Source: Thermomicrobiales bacterium (GTDB taxonomy: Bacteria; Chloroflexota; Chloroflexia; Thermomicrobiales; UBA6265). Taken from it: a stretch of DNA of 46,105 bases. Below, piece after piece: positions 6,365 to 16,396 of the stretch; the first letter of the stretch is position 1, and each line of letters starts with the position of its first letter. The notes under the pieces are model-generated. The model saw nothing but the letters and a program-made list of their open reading frames with translations, was not told the origin of the DNA and did not search any database. The position numbers and the translations under genes were made by a program. Where the stretch lies: the NCBI GenBank assembly GCA_041390825.1, contig JAWKPF010000034.1, positions 1 to 46,105 of the forward strand, read 5' to 3'.

Positions 6365-8635
6365 TTACAGGGTATCAGGCACGGCCAGCGCTGGCACGTG
6401 CGGCCGGGGACGGCTGAGATCGGCCGGAAGTGAAATCTTGAACGCCCCGACCATGCCGGGAATCGCCCGGATCTCCTCCAGCGCGCCGTCAGGAATCTCG
6501 TTGTCGACGTTGACGACCATGATCGCCTCACCGCCACGGTGGTGGCGTCCAACCTCCATGCCGGCAATATTCACATCGTAGCGCCCGATGATGGTGCCGA
6601 CCCGGCCGATCACGCCTGGGACGTCCCGGTGGTGCGTGATGAGCAACTCGCCGGCCAGCGGCCGATCGAGGGTAAAGCGGTCGACCGCGACGATGCCGGC
6701 CTGCGCGCGGTCCCAGACCACGCGCACCTGATGGGCAGGTTCTTCCGGTTCGCCGGTTGCCTCGAACGAGAAGGTCGGAATCACATTCGGGTCGCGTGTG
6801 CCGCTGTCGAGCTTCACCTCCATGCCGAGCTCTTCCGCGATCAACCGGGCGTTGACCGGCGTGACCCGGCGATGGGTCCAGAGATGCATGGCCTCGCTCA
6901 GGGCGGCTCCCGCGACATGTTCGGTGACATCGTCCGGGACATTTCCGTTGACGGTCATGCGGAATCCCGCCGGGGGCGACGGCTGAAGCACCGCGAGCAG
7001 ATGCCCCGCGGCACTGGCGACCGACGTCAGCCGTTGCAACTCGGGCGCCACCAGCGAAGCCGGAGGCAGATTGACCGCGTTCGGCACCGCCTGGCCATTG
7101 AGCGCGCAGATCACCGAGGAACTGATCATTTCCCCCACGGCTCTGAGCGCTTCCTCGCTCGAACCGCCGATGTGCGGCGTGAGGACCGCGTTCGGTAGCC
7201 CAAAGAGCGGACTCTCGTGGCAAGGCTCATGCGGGAAGACATCGATCCCCGCGGCCGCCACGGCTCCCGACTTGAGCGCCTGGGCGAGCACGTTCTCGTC
7301 CACCACGTCGCCACGCGAGCAATTGAGCACGATGACGCCCTCCTTCAGGAGGGGGAATGTTGCCGCGCAGAGCATGTTGCGGGTTTCCGCCGTGGACGGG
7401 ACGTGGTACGTAATGATGTCCGAACGGCGCAACAACTCTTCATAGGACACCGACTCGGCGCCGAACTCGTCGAAACGGGCGTCGGAAATGTACGGGTCGT
7501 AGGCGAGAATGTTCATTTCGAATGCCGCCAGCCGCTTGGCGACTACGCCACCGACCCGTCCAAGTCCCACGATGCCGACCGTGCGTCCCCGCAAATCGAC
7601 CGGTTTCAGCTTCTTGCGTTGCCAAAGCCCTTCATGGGTTGTTTGGTCGGCGCGTGGAATCTGACGGGTGATCGAAAGCAGCAATGCAATCGTGTGCTCA
7701 CCTGCCGAATAGCGATTCGCTCCCGGCGCGTTGAGCACCAGCACACCCGCGCGGGTAGCGGCATCGAGATCGACATTGTCGACACCTACGCCTGCCCGCG
7801 CGATGACACGCAGGTTCGGTCCGGCGGCGATCACTTCGGAAGTCACCTGGGTTTCGCTGCGCACGATCAGGGCATCGGCATCGCCGAGTACCGCCAGCAA
7901 TGCCGGGGTGTCGGTGCCGTCGACATCGATGATTTCGGCCGCTTCGGCGAGAGTCGCGCGCGCGCCGGGATCGATGGCGTCTGAAATGACGATGCGCGGG
8001 CGCGCGGCGAAGGCGGCGGTACCGTTCTTTCCGTCATCGATCCGCTCCATCTCATCGCGCAAGAGCGATGGGATCGGCGTCAGGCTATCGACCCGCACCA
8101 CGCCGGGGAGATCGTCGGTGTAGGCATCGGGCGGTGAGATGAGGAAGCAGAGCATTCCGGAGTCGGAATAGGAACGCGCGTGACGGATGCTGTCCTCGAC
8201 GGCCACGTTGCAGCCGCGCTGGGTGGCGACCGTTGGCTTGTCGTCTGCAAAAAGGATGGTGATCTCCGGGAAGTTGTGATGCCGCAACCAGTTGCGGGTC
8301 ATCTCCGCCGAAGCGGCCGAACGCGCGGTGATGATCTGGACGTTCTCCGCGCCGAGCAGGTCGATGACATCGCGCAGGAACTGTTGCGCTCCCTCGGCGG
8401 GTTGCAATCGGGACGCCGGCCCGGCGTTGGAGTAGACCCAGTCACGCACGGTCTGGGGCACATTCAACCCGGCGGAATCGACAAAGGCGCGTTCTGGAAG
8501 ATCGAGCTTGAACTTCTCGGATGCGGCAATGGCCAGGGGGCGCGGGTGTTCGGTCAGCACCCCGTCGAGATCGATGGCGAGATTGAGCCGGGGCCGGGCA
8601 GTGTGCCCATTCAACGTCGGACGCATAGGTAGCAA
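6365..8635 (-). CDS. serA: D-3-phosphoglycerate dehydrogenase with N-terminal HAD phosphatase-like domain
   Basis: First enzyme of serine synthesis: NAD-dependent oxidation of 3-phosphoglycerate. The 756-residue product has two parts. Residues 18-175 form a HAD domain like the NT5C-type nucleotidases: DLDG (22-25), ITARS (102-106), the motif III lysine in DDKP (131-134) and VEDS (146-149), so all four HAD motifs are intact. Residues 212 to the end form a long-type SerA: Rossmann GLGRVG (357-362), catalytic Arg441, Glu470 and His488, then a substrate-binding intervening domain and a C-terminal ACT domain (about 670-745) that normally mediates serine feedback. TTG 8635 has GGAG 6 nt upstream; ATG 8626 is the alternative. 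The divergent regulator at 8880 shares the 244-nt upstream region. The role of the HAD part (phosphoserine phosphatase, damage-control phosphatase or nucleotidase) is unknown. Confidence 0.92.
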   Translation of the reverse strand: MLPMRPTLNGHTARPRLNLAIDLDGVLTEHPRPLAIAASEKFKLDLPERAFVDSAGLNVPQTVRDWVYSNAGPASRLQPAEGAQQFLRDVIDLLGAENVQIITARSAASAEMTRNWLRHHNFPEITILFADDKPTVATQRGCNVAVEDSIRHARSYSDSGMLCFLISPPDAYTDDLPGVVRVDSLTPIPSLLRDEMERIDDGKNGTAAFAARPRIVISDAIDPGARATLAEAAEIIDVDGTDTPALLAVLGDADALIVRSETQVTSEVIAAGPNLRVIARAGVGVDNVDLDAATRAGVLVLNAPGANRYSAGEHTIALLLSITRQIPRADQTTHEGLWQRKKLKPVDLRGRTVGIVGLGRVGGVVAKRLAAFEMNILAYDPYISDARFDEFGAESVSYEELLRRSDIITYHVPSTAETRNMLCAATFPLLKEGVIVLNCSRGDVVDENVLAQALKSGAVAAAGIDVFPHEPCHESPLFGLPNAVLTPHIGGSSEEALRAVGEMISSSVICALNGQAVPNAVNLPPASLVAPELQRLTSVASAAGHLLAVLQPSPPAGFRMTVNGNVPDDVTEHVAGAALSEAMHLWTHRRVTPVNARLIAEELGMEVKLDSGTRDPNVIPTFSFEATGEPEEPAHQVRVVWDRAQAGIVAVDRFTLDRPLAGELLITHHRDVPGVIGRVGTIIGRYDVNIAGMEVGRHHRGGEAIMVVNVDNEIPDGALEEIRAIPGMVGAFKISLPADLSRPRPHVPALAVPDTL

Positions 8636-8879
8636 CGGAGACTCCAGAACCGCTTAGGCAAGATAGTCGCCCGGGCCACTCCACATTGCGCGGTCCGGAA
8701 ACGCTAATCATAAATGAGTGACGACTATGGGGCCCGGAGACCGGCCGGGACTTTTCCGCATCGCGGTCGATCGGGGACGACGCGCGCGCTGCCTGCGGGT
8801 TCTGCGTTATGATGAGTGACACGCCCACAGACGCAAGTGAAGCACCCTGTTTTCGCCATTCATGCACGAGTAGACGCCG

Positions 8880-11300
8880 ATGCGCCCGGACCGCGCAGAG
8901 CTCGATGACCTCAGCGATCCATCAGACTCGCCCCCTGGCCCGATTCATCTCGATGAGTTGCGGGTGCTGGAGTTTGCGCCGCGCGCCCTGCACTTTCCCC
9001 CCTTGCCGAAACCCCGCACATCGCTCATTGGACGTGAACAAGAGATCGAGCGCGTTCTCGGGCTGGTGACCGATCCGCAGTATCGGCTGGTCACACTGGT
9101 AGGCACTGGGGGCATCGGCAAGTCGCGTCTTGCGCTGGCCGTGGCGCATACGATTGCAGACGCCGGAGCGCTGCCAGTAGCGTTCGTGTCGTTGGCCTCC
9201 CTGCGCAACCCATCGCGTCTGATTGCTGCGATTTCCGCTCGGCTGGCGTTGCCGGATCTGCCGTCCGATCCAACTGTGCAGCAGTTTGCCGCGGTACTGG
9301 GAGGACGCCGGCTGGTGCTGGTGCTGGACAACCTGGAACAGCTGCTGCCAGCGGCCCCGGTGCTGGCCGAGCTCCTCGACGCGTGCCCTGCCATGACATT
9401 GCTCTGCGCCAGTCGAAGCCGTCTTCGGCTCTCTGGCGAGCAGGTCGTCCCGGTCGACGGACTGGAGCTCCCAGCTACGGATGTCGATGCGCCGGAGGAA
9501 GCGCTGGCCAGTCCGGCGGTGCGGTTGTTCGTCGAACGCGCGATGGCGATGCTGCCGGGATTCGAATGGACGACCGACCAACTTCAGGCCACTGCCGCCA
9601 TCTGCCGCCGGGTGGAAGGGGAGCCGCTGGCGATCGAGCTTGCCGCTGCACGGGTGCGCATCTTGCCGCCGACCGCTCTCCTGGCGCGCATGGATCCCAT
9701 TCTCCCGGCGCTTGGCAAGGGCCCAGTCGATGCCGATCCGCGTCTCCAGACGATGGATCGGGCAATTCAGTGGAGCTACGATCTGCTGCTCCCGCGCGAG
9801 CGTGACACCCTGCGCCAGTTGGCGGTGTTCATCGGCAGTTGCTCGCTGGAGGAGCTGGATGCCGTGCTGCCGGGCACGCGCGACGATCATCTGGAGAGCA
9901 TCGAACTTCTGCAGGAGGCCTCGTTGCTGCGCACGATGCCCGATGCGGACGGATCGGTGCGCATCTCCATGACGCCGCCGGTGTGGGAATACGCGCATCA
10001 ACTCCTCATCGGCAGTGCGGATGAACGCGCCTTGCGAGATGCGCATGCTGATCACTTCGTCCAATGGCTGCGCCCAGGCGACTTTTACCGGAATGTCAGC
10101 GGACGAAGCGAACTGCTGCGGCATTACGTCAATGGGTGGCCGAACGTGCGAGCGGCGTTCGAGTGGCTGGTCGAATCGGGACAGGGAGAGCGGGCTCTGG
10201 AGCTCACCTGGGCAGCGTCCGATCTGGGCTGGCTGCGCCTGCATACCCAGGAAGTCAGCGACTGGATGGAACGCGCCTACGATGTCACTGCTGGTGACCA
10301 GGCATCGCCACTGCGGGTGCGGATCACGTCCTGGATTGGGTTGATGGCCTCGATTCATGCGGACGATGACAAGGCGCTGCGTTTTTCCCAGGAGGCGATC
10401 GAGCGGGCACGCGTCTTGGGTGATCTCGATCTGCTTGGATTCGGCTTGCGTCACGGAGGACAGATCGCCCGCAATGCTGGAGCGATCGACCGCTCCATCG
10501 CCTATTCGACAGAATCGCTCGCATTGCTGCTTCCAAACAAGCCGACGGTGCAGCGGACGGCAGCGCATTATGAATTGGGGATGAGCCTGAAGGCGGCCAG
10601 TCGCCTCGCAGAGGCGAGAGAGCAGATCGAGGCCGGGCTGGTGATTGCGAATGCAACCGCGGCGAACTATCTCCAGCCGCTGAGCGAGTTGGCGCTGGTG
10701 GGGCTCGCGTTGGCGGAAGCGCGCATCGAGGAGAGCCGGAGCCTGTTGCGGCATGTGCGCGATGTGAGTCTCGACCGAGAGGTTCTCTCGCTCGTAGCGG
10801 AGTTTTTCTTGCGGGTCGCCGAACTCGCGCTGTCCGATGGCGAACCCGAACGTGGAGCGCGTTTGTTGGGCGCTGCCGATCGGGTCCTGGAACTAACCTC
10901 ACGACTCCGTTTTCGCGATACAGGCAGCCGGGCGGAGCTCGAACAGCATCTGCGCGCGGAGCTCGGCGCTGACGGGTTCGAACGCTTTCGAACGGAAGGC
11001 GCTCGGTTGACCCTCGACGCCACGTTTGTCGAGGCGGAGCGGACCATCACGCAGCAAGAGCGGCCAGATGCGGTTGACCAACCGGCAGACCTGCTCGCGC
11101 AGCTCTCGCCACGGGAACGCGAGGTGCTCGATCTGTTGGTCGATGGCCTTACCGATCGGGAGATCGCCGACAGACTGTTCATTTCTCGCTCGACGGCGTC
11201 GCGCCATGTGGAGGCGATTCTGCGCAAGCTGGGCGTTCCCACGCGCACATCGGCGGCGGTCGTCGCCATCCGCGCCCGCGATCGGCAGGTACCGAGCTGA
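8880..11300 (+). CDS. LuxR-family regulator with NB-ARC-type ATPase domain (LAL type) 2
   Basis: An 806-residue regulator with the same architecture as the one at 2130 but clearly diverged. A 45-residue acidic/proline N-terminal extension precedes SLIGRE (48-53), Walker A GTGGIGKS (75-82), Walker B in LVLVLDNLEQLL and EPLAIELAAAR. A helical repeat region (about 390-700) follows, and a C-terminal LuxR helix-turn-helix (about 742-806, LSPREREVLDLLVDG ... SRSTASRHV). ATG 8880 has only a weak ribosome site. It is divergent from serA and is followed on the same strand, after 156 nt, by the double-propeller secreted proteins, so either side could be its target. The activating ligand is not predictable from sequence. 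Confidence 0.9.
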   Translation: MRPDRAELDDLSDPSDSPPGPIHLDELRVLEFAPRALHFPPLPKPRTSLIGREQEIERVLGLVTDPQYRLVTLVGTGGIGKSRLALAVAHTIADAGALPVAFVSLASLRNPSRLIAAISARLALPDLPSDPTVQQFAAVLGGRRLVLVLDNLEQLLPAAPVLAELLDACPAMTLLCASRSRLRLSGEQVVPVDGLELPATDVDAPEEALASPAVRLFVERAMAMLPGFEWTTDQLQATAAICRRVEGEPLAIELAAARVRILPPTALLARMDPILPALGKGPVDADPRLQTMDRAIQWSYDLLLPRERDTLRQLAVFIGSCSLEELDAVLPGTRDDHLESIELLQEASLLRTMPDADGSVRISMTPPVWEYAHQLLIGSADERALRDAHADHFVQWLRPGDFYRNVSGRSELLRHYVNGWPNVRAAFEWLVESGQGERALELTWAASDLGWLRLHTQEVSDWMERAYDVTAGDQASPLRVRITSWIGLMASIHADDDKALRFSQEAIERARVLGDLDLLGFGLRHGGQIARNAGAIDRSIAYSTESLALLLPNKPTVQRTAAHYELGMSLKAASRLAEAREQIEAGLVIANATAANYLQPLSELALVGLALAEARIEESRSLLRHVRDVSLDREVLSLVAEFFLRVAELALSDGEPERGARLLGAADRVLELTSRLRFRDTGSRAELEQHLRAELGADGFERFRTEGARLTLDATFVEAERTITQQERPDAVDQPADLLAQLSPREREVLDLLVDGLTDREIADRLFISRSTASRHVEAILRKLGVPTRTSAAVVAIRARDRQVPS

Positions 11301-11456
11301 CGCTCTCCCGGATCCGCTCAGGAAATTGGGAATCCTCCCAATAGGCAGCCGTGCACCGCTCTGCCACCATCGGAGCACGTGACCAACCTGGTTTCGCTCG
11401 CTGTCAGGACGTCCAGTAGGCGGCGAGTTCGGTGTCCCCAATTGAGGAGGAATGTC

Positions 11457-13753
11457 ATGCGCATCGATTGCCTGTCACGAAGGTTCGGAGTAATCGTGCT
11501 TGCTCTGACGTTCGTGATCGTTCCATCTCTCACCGCTGTCGCGCAGGATGCATCGCCTGCGCCAGGAACTCCCTCTCCGGTCGCGAGGCTCGATCCGGCG
11601 ATGGTCACCGGTACCTGGCTAAGCATGGGGAATCTTCAGCGGAACGGCCAGGTCGACGGCGCGCCGCTGGCCGGTTCACCCACAATCCTCTGGGAATCAG
11701 AGCTCGGCAGTGCTGCCTATCTTGCTCCGGCGGTTGGCGACAAGATTGTCATCGCCCAGTCGGAAATGGCCATTGCCGCGCTCGATCGGGAAACCGGATC
11801 CCAACTTTGGTCGGTGCCCATCGAATCGGTAGGGACCACACCAACACTGGTCGATGGTTTCGTCTATACCGCCGGCCTCCAGGGTGCTGTTGCGCTGGAT
11901 GCACGAAGTGGCGAGGTGATCTGGTCGTTCGTCCCGGAACCTGAACTGGAAATGGAACCGCCGGACGGTTTTCCCCCTCTCTCGATCGTGAATGGGCCGG
12001 TAACCGTCGCTGATGGATCCGTCTATGTCACGGGCGATATTTACGGGGAACTCTGGGCGATCGACGCCGCGACCGGGGAGCTCCGCTGGGTCTACGACAC
12101 CGAGGGCGGCGTCCCCGGTGCGGTTTCTTACGTCGATGGAATGCTCTATGTCGCGTCAGATGGCGCCGGAGATGCGGGTTCGCTTGCGGGGTCGACGAAG
12201 AGTCAGTTGCATGCGGTCGACGCGGCGACTGGTGAGCGGATTTGGACGAATGAATGGCCGGCGGACTCAGTTTTCCCCGGTGGGACGGTGGTCCTGGACG
12301 ATATGGTACTTGTCGGCCTCTCGGACCAAGTGGCTCATTTCGGGACATGGCAAGCCTACGACCGCCATACCGGCGAGCTTCGCTGGAGCACGCGTACGTC
12401 GATTGCTCCGTGGGCTGGCAGCCTTGCGGCCGTCGACGGGATGTTCATCGTTCCAAACGGGGATGCCGGAGGCACGTTGGCGCTCGATGCCGCGACCGGA
12501 GACGTGATATGGCAACACGACTCTTCGCCGATGGCGTACTGGGATATGGTCGTTGTCGATGATGTGCTCTACATGCGAACCGGTGCGCCCGCAATCGAGG
12601 CGATCGATACGGCAACCGGCGCGTTGCGCTGGTCGATCTCAACTGGCGAGCCCGATACGGCATGGAGTGGACTCGCATACGCTGATGGCGTGCTCTACGC
12701 TGGAACGGATACTGCGATGATGGCAATTGGCGGTGATGGCGGGACCTCGCCGGAACCGGGGCCACCGTCGCTCGCGACGACTATGCCTCTGTCGGCAGAT
12801 GCAGATGGCTTCCTCCAATGGGTAGGGGTTATCGAGTCTCCGGAGGAGTTCCAGGGGCCGGCCGGGATCGCGTTCCGACCAAACGGTGAGATCTTCATCG
12901 TCGATTCGAAGAACGACCGGATTCAGATTTTCTCACCTGATGGGACTTTCGACCGTGTTTGGCCAGGCGAAGGCGATACGGCCGCGATGTTCTCATTTCA
13001 TGAGCCGGATGGGTTCTTTTGGGGTGATCTGGCCTTTGCCGCCGATGGATCGCTCTTTGTGACCGATCCCATGGATGGCCGAATTCAGATCTTTGATGCC
13101 AATCTCAACCCGACTGCCTCCTTCGACCTGCCGTCCACGAGTCCAGACAACCTGAGCCGCCCTGGTGGCATCGCGCTCGATGAAGCAACGAACCGGCTCT
13201 ATGTGACCGACTTCGCGCATGATCACGTGTTCGTCTTTGACCTCGAGGGGAACCTGGTCTCCACATGGGGCGGCGACGACGGTGATGTCGAGCTGTCCCT
13301 CTTCACACCCAGCGACGTCGCGGTTGGGCCAGATGGAAATGTCTATATCACCGATTCTGGCCGTGGACGGGTACGTGTCCTCACGCCGGAAGGCGAGACA
13401 GTCGCTGTTTTTCACTCCTGGAGCCGAGTTGATTACGATTGGCAAGGGTGTCGATCCCGGCAGGTTCACGGGTCTCGTGGGTGTCGCGGTCGACTCCGAC
13501 GGTAATATCTCACACACTCGACTACAGCACGAATCGGATTCAAGTCTTGTCGCCCTCAGGCGAAGTGCTCGGCGTGCTGAGCGGTATCGCTGGAGAAACA
13601 GAGTACTTCTCGAATCCCTGGTCGGTCGCCATCGGACCGAATGGCCTGGTCTATGTGGTCGACGAAGGGTTCGATGACGGTCTGGTTGCCGTCTTGCGCA
13701 CGCCGCTCACCACGGCGCCTGTTGCTTCACCTATCGCCTCGCCGGCTGCCTGA
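11457..13753 (+). pseudogene. Secreted double beta-propeller protein (PQQ-like + NHL), copy 1, frameshifted
   Basis: Exported protein of about 765 residues if read through two frameshifts. ATG 11457 has GAGGAGG 7 nt upstream and starts a signal peptide (VLALTFVIVPSLTAVAQ). The first half has repeated ALDxxTGxxxW motifs of PQQ-like propeller blades; from the VGVIESPEEF stretch on it has NHL-type blades (RPNGEIFIVDSKNDRIQIF, PDGNVYITDSGRGRVRVL). The first frame runs to a stop at 13505, but homology to the next gene continues in a second frame after 13412 and a third after about 13510, ending ASPAA at 13753. The first shift sits in a run of five T (13408-13412); four T would restore reading. The second is equivalent to one extra T near 13510. 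Probably extracellular binding or scaffold protein; it lacks recognisable catalytic motifs. Either a sequencing artefact or a recent pseudogene. Confidence 0.82.
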
Positions 13754-13772
13754 CCCTCCGGCGAGCGCATCG
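13734..13772 (+). repeat. 39-bp direct repeat at gene ends, copy 1
   Basis: Identical to 16306-16344. It encodes the last ASPAA residues, the stop and 19 nt beyond it. Its identity extends past the coding region, marking the duplication unit or later conversion. Confidence 0.85.
13738..13765 (+). terminator. Hairpin spanning the stop codon of propeller copy 1
   Basis: CTCGCCGG and CCGGCGAG form a perfect 8-bp stem with a 12-nt loop containing the TGA stop. It has no T-tract. It lies in a 39-bp block (13734-13772) repeated identically at the end of copy 2. Confidence 0.45.
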
Positions 13773-14082
13773 CCTGGACAGCGGGAGCGGGGGCGCCCAC
13801 GATTGCCAGCGTTGCGAGGCAGCCTGTCGGAGGTCGCCCTGGCGCTGTCTGGACCTTCTGACTAGCGTGAGGTTCTGCGTCACAGATCGTTCGCTGAACC
13901 CGTTTACCTGAAAGAGCATCTGACTCGTCGACATCGTCTTTCAGTTGTCAGCGTTGCGTCGGGGACAAGCTTCCATGAACGCCGTTCACGTCAGCCGTGG
14001 TTCCCGTACGACGCTCTCTCATCCAGTCCCTTGTCGCCGGATCAAGTGCTCGCATGTTTCGTTTCTGCAAATGGAGGCATGT
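13754..14082 (+). other. Intergenic region between the propeller genes
   Basis: This 329-nt stretch follows the stop hairpin of propeller copy 1 and leads into copy 2. I see no coding sequence and no clear promoter. The ribosome site GGAGG (14073-14077) for copy 2 lies at its right end. Confidence 0.5.
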
Positions 14083-16325
14083 ATGCATCGTCGTTCTCGA
14101 ATCCGTTGGTGGATTCCGTGGTTGATCGTCCTCGCGCTCATGTCTGCACCTGCACTGGCGACAGCGCAGACCCCCGAACCGGCGGCATCTCCGGTGCTCG
14201 ACTCGTCGCAAGTTGCCGGCGAGTGGGTCGCTCGTGCGAACGATCAGCGCAACGGCCAGGTGGGGGGCGCTCCGCTAGTGGGAGCTCCCGAGATCTTGCG
14301 GACAGCGGAACGGGGCACTCCAGCCTATCTTCCGCCTGCAGTTGGGGATGACATTCTTGTCGTGCAATCCGAGGACGCTGTTGCGGCGCTCGATCGGATG
14401 ACCGGTGAAGTGCTCTGGGAGTCTCCTGATCGAGTCTTCAGGCTCGGCGCCGTCATTAGTGGATGGCGGATTCACACCGCGGCCTGCAGGGCGCGGTAGC
14501 TATCGATGCGCGTGATGGGAAAACAATCTGGACCTTCGTGCCCGTCCACGAACTAGAAGGCACGCCTCCAGCAGACTTCCTGCCGCAAACCATCGTCGAC
14601 GCGTCGGTCGCCGTAATCAACGGAACTGTCTTCGTCTCGGGAGGTGTCTACGGTGGCCTCTGGGCGCTCGACGCCGCAACTGGCCAGGAGAAGTGGTTCT
14701 ACGATACGGACGGCGGAATGCCTGCAGTAGTGTCGTACGTGGACGGAACGCTCTATCTCACGGCAGATAGTCTCGATCTAGCGGGTATGCTGGCCGGATC
14801 GACCGTTAGCAGGCTGCAAGCCGTCGACGCTGCGACCGGCGAGCTGGCTTGGTCCACCGAGTTGCCACCCGAAACGGCGTCTTTCACGACACCGATCGTG
14901 CTGGGGGATACGCTGCTTATCGGAGTTTCCACCCCAATTCCGTATATTGGAAGCTGGAATGCCTACGACCGGCTGACCGGCACGCTCCTCTGGAACACCC
15001 CATATCCGATACCTCCATGGCCGGCGAATGCGGCGGCCAAAGATGGCCTTTTCTTTGTGCCGGGAGCCGACATTGGAGGTGTACTGGCGCTCGACGCCGT
15101 CACTGGTGACGTGGTCTGGCAGCATGATTCTCCCCATATGGCCTGGTGGGGGATGATCGTTGCTGGTGATGTGCTCTATGTACGCACGGAAGAACCGGCA
15201 ATCGAGGCGTTGGACACGGCAACTGGCGCATTGCTCTGGTCGTTGCCGGCCGGTGAGCCAGATCAGCCCACAAGCGGAATCGCGTACCGCGACGGCGTGC
15301 TCTATTCCGGCGCTGGAACCGAGGTGTTTGCCATCTCCGGCGACGGTGGACCAGCCCCAGCCCCGGGTGAGCCAGCTCTCTCCGGGGTGCTGCCGCTCGA
15401 TCCGGACGCCGGTAGTTTCCTGCAGTGGGGCGGTGTGCTGGACACGCCGGAAGAGTTCCAGGGGCCAGTGGGTATCGCGGTTCGCCCAAACGGCGAAATC
15501 TTCGTCATCGATGCTCGCAATGACCGGATTCAGATCTTCTCTGCCGATGGCGAGTTCGATCGTATCTGGCCGGCCGACGGCGATACGAGCACCGCTTTTT
15601 CGTTCCACGAACCCGACGGCTTCTTCTTTGGTGACCTCGCGTTTGCCGCAGACGGGTCTTTGTACGTCACGGACCCGTTGGACAGTCAAATTCAGATGTT
15701 CGACCCCGATCTGAACCCGACAGGAGAGTTCCTGTTGCCATCGGTCGATCCGAACGATCCCAGCCGGCCGTCCGGGATCGCGCTCGACGAAGACGCAAAC
15801 CGCCTGTATGTGGCCGACTTCGCCCGCAGCAACGTGTTCGTCTTCGATCTGGCTGGAAATCATCTCGCCACCTGGGGGCCAAATGGTGGCGACGTTGAGA
15901 TCCCGCTTCTGAATCCGGGCGATGTCACGGTTGGCCCTGACGGGAATGTCTATGTGGCCGACTCGCTGCGCAGCCGTATCCGGGTACTGACTCCTGACGG
16001 AGAAACTGTTGGCGTCTGGGGAGGAATCGGAACGGGCCCGGGTCAGTTTGCGGGAGCAGCCGCGATTGCGTTCGATGCGGATGGCAACGCATATGTCACC
16101 GACTACGTTGGCAATCGCATCCAGGTCATTTCGCCAGATGGAACGGTAATTGGCATCCTCGGAACACACGGCACCGGAGACGGGGAACTGCAGCAGCCGA
16201 CCTATCTTGCCTTTGCGCCGGACGGCCGGCTCTTCGTCAGCGACGAAACGAACAACCGGGTGGTGGTCTTGTCGACGTCTGCAACTGCGCCGATCGCCAC
16301 TCCACTCGCCTCGCCGGCTGCCTGA
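14083..16325 (+). pseudogene. Secreted double beta-propeller protein (PQQ-like + NHL), copy 2, frameshifted
   Basis: Tandem paralogue of the gene at 11457, about 747 residues when read through. ATG 14083 follows GGAGG by 5 nt; the signal peptide is MHRRSRIRWWIPWLIVLALM with cleavage near ATAQ. The first frame runs past GEVLWESP and then out of homology, ending at 14499. A stretch at 14429-14470 in a second frame restores IES..SAPSLVDG, and the third frame (open from 14463) continues GLQGAVAIDA to the end at 16325. The first shift equals one extra base near 14427. The PQQ-like half and the NHL half (RPNGEIFVIDARNDRIQIF, PDGNVYVADSLRSRIRVL, DADGNAYVTDYVGNRIQVI) are complete. Expression as one polypeptide requires that the two indels are errors. 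Probably extracellular; ligand unknown. Confidence 0.82.
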
Positions 16326-16344
16326 CCCTCCGGCGAGCGCATCG
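16306..16344 (+). repeat. 39-bp direct repeat at gene ends, copy 2
   Basis: Identical to 13734-13772, spanning the C-terminal codons, the stop and 19 nt of 3' flank. It contains the stop-codon hairpin 16310-16337 (8-bp stem, 12-nt loop). Confidence 0.85.
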
Positions 16345-16349
16345 ACCGG

Positions 16350-16377
16350 CACGGGGAGCATGACTGGGCTCCCCGTG
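16350..16377. terminator. Bidirectional terminator hairpin between convergent genes
   Basis: A 10-bp perfect stem (CACGGGGAGC/GCTCCCCGTG) with an 8-nt loop. The stem is extended by ACCGG/CCGGT after a 2-nt bulge (16345-16384). It sits between the convergent stops at 16325 and 16397, so it can serve both transcripts. Confidence 0.65.
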
Positions 16378-16396
16378 TTCCGGTCCACCCATGTGG

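Noticed and set aside
8922..10754. Long 610-codon open frame on the minus strand inside the second LuxR regulator
   Set aside because: It is antisense to a clear gene, has no family motifs and reflects codon bias in GC-rich DNA.
11457..13753. Programmed ribosomal frameshifting in propeller copy 1
   Set aside because: Two separate shifts at non-conserved sites and different sites in copy 2 make a programmed mechanism unlikely; no slippery heptamer plus pseudoknot seen.
14778..16388. 536-codon minus-strand open frame across propeller copy 2
   Set aside because: Antisense to NHL/PQQ repeats, which generate repeated antisense patterns; no signal or motif.
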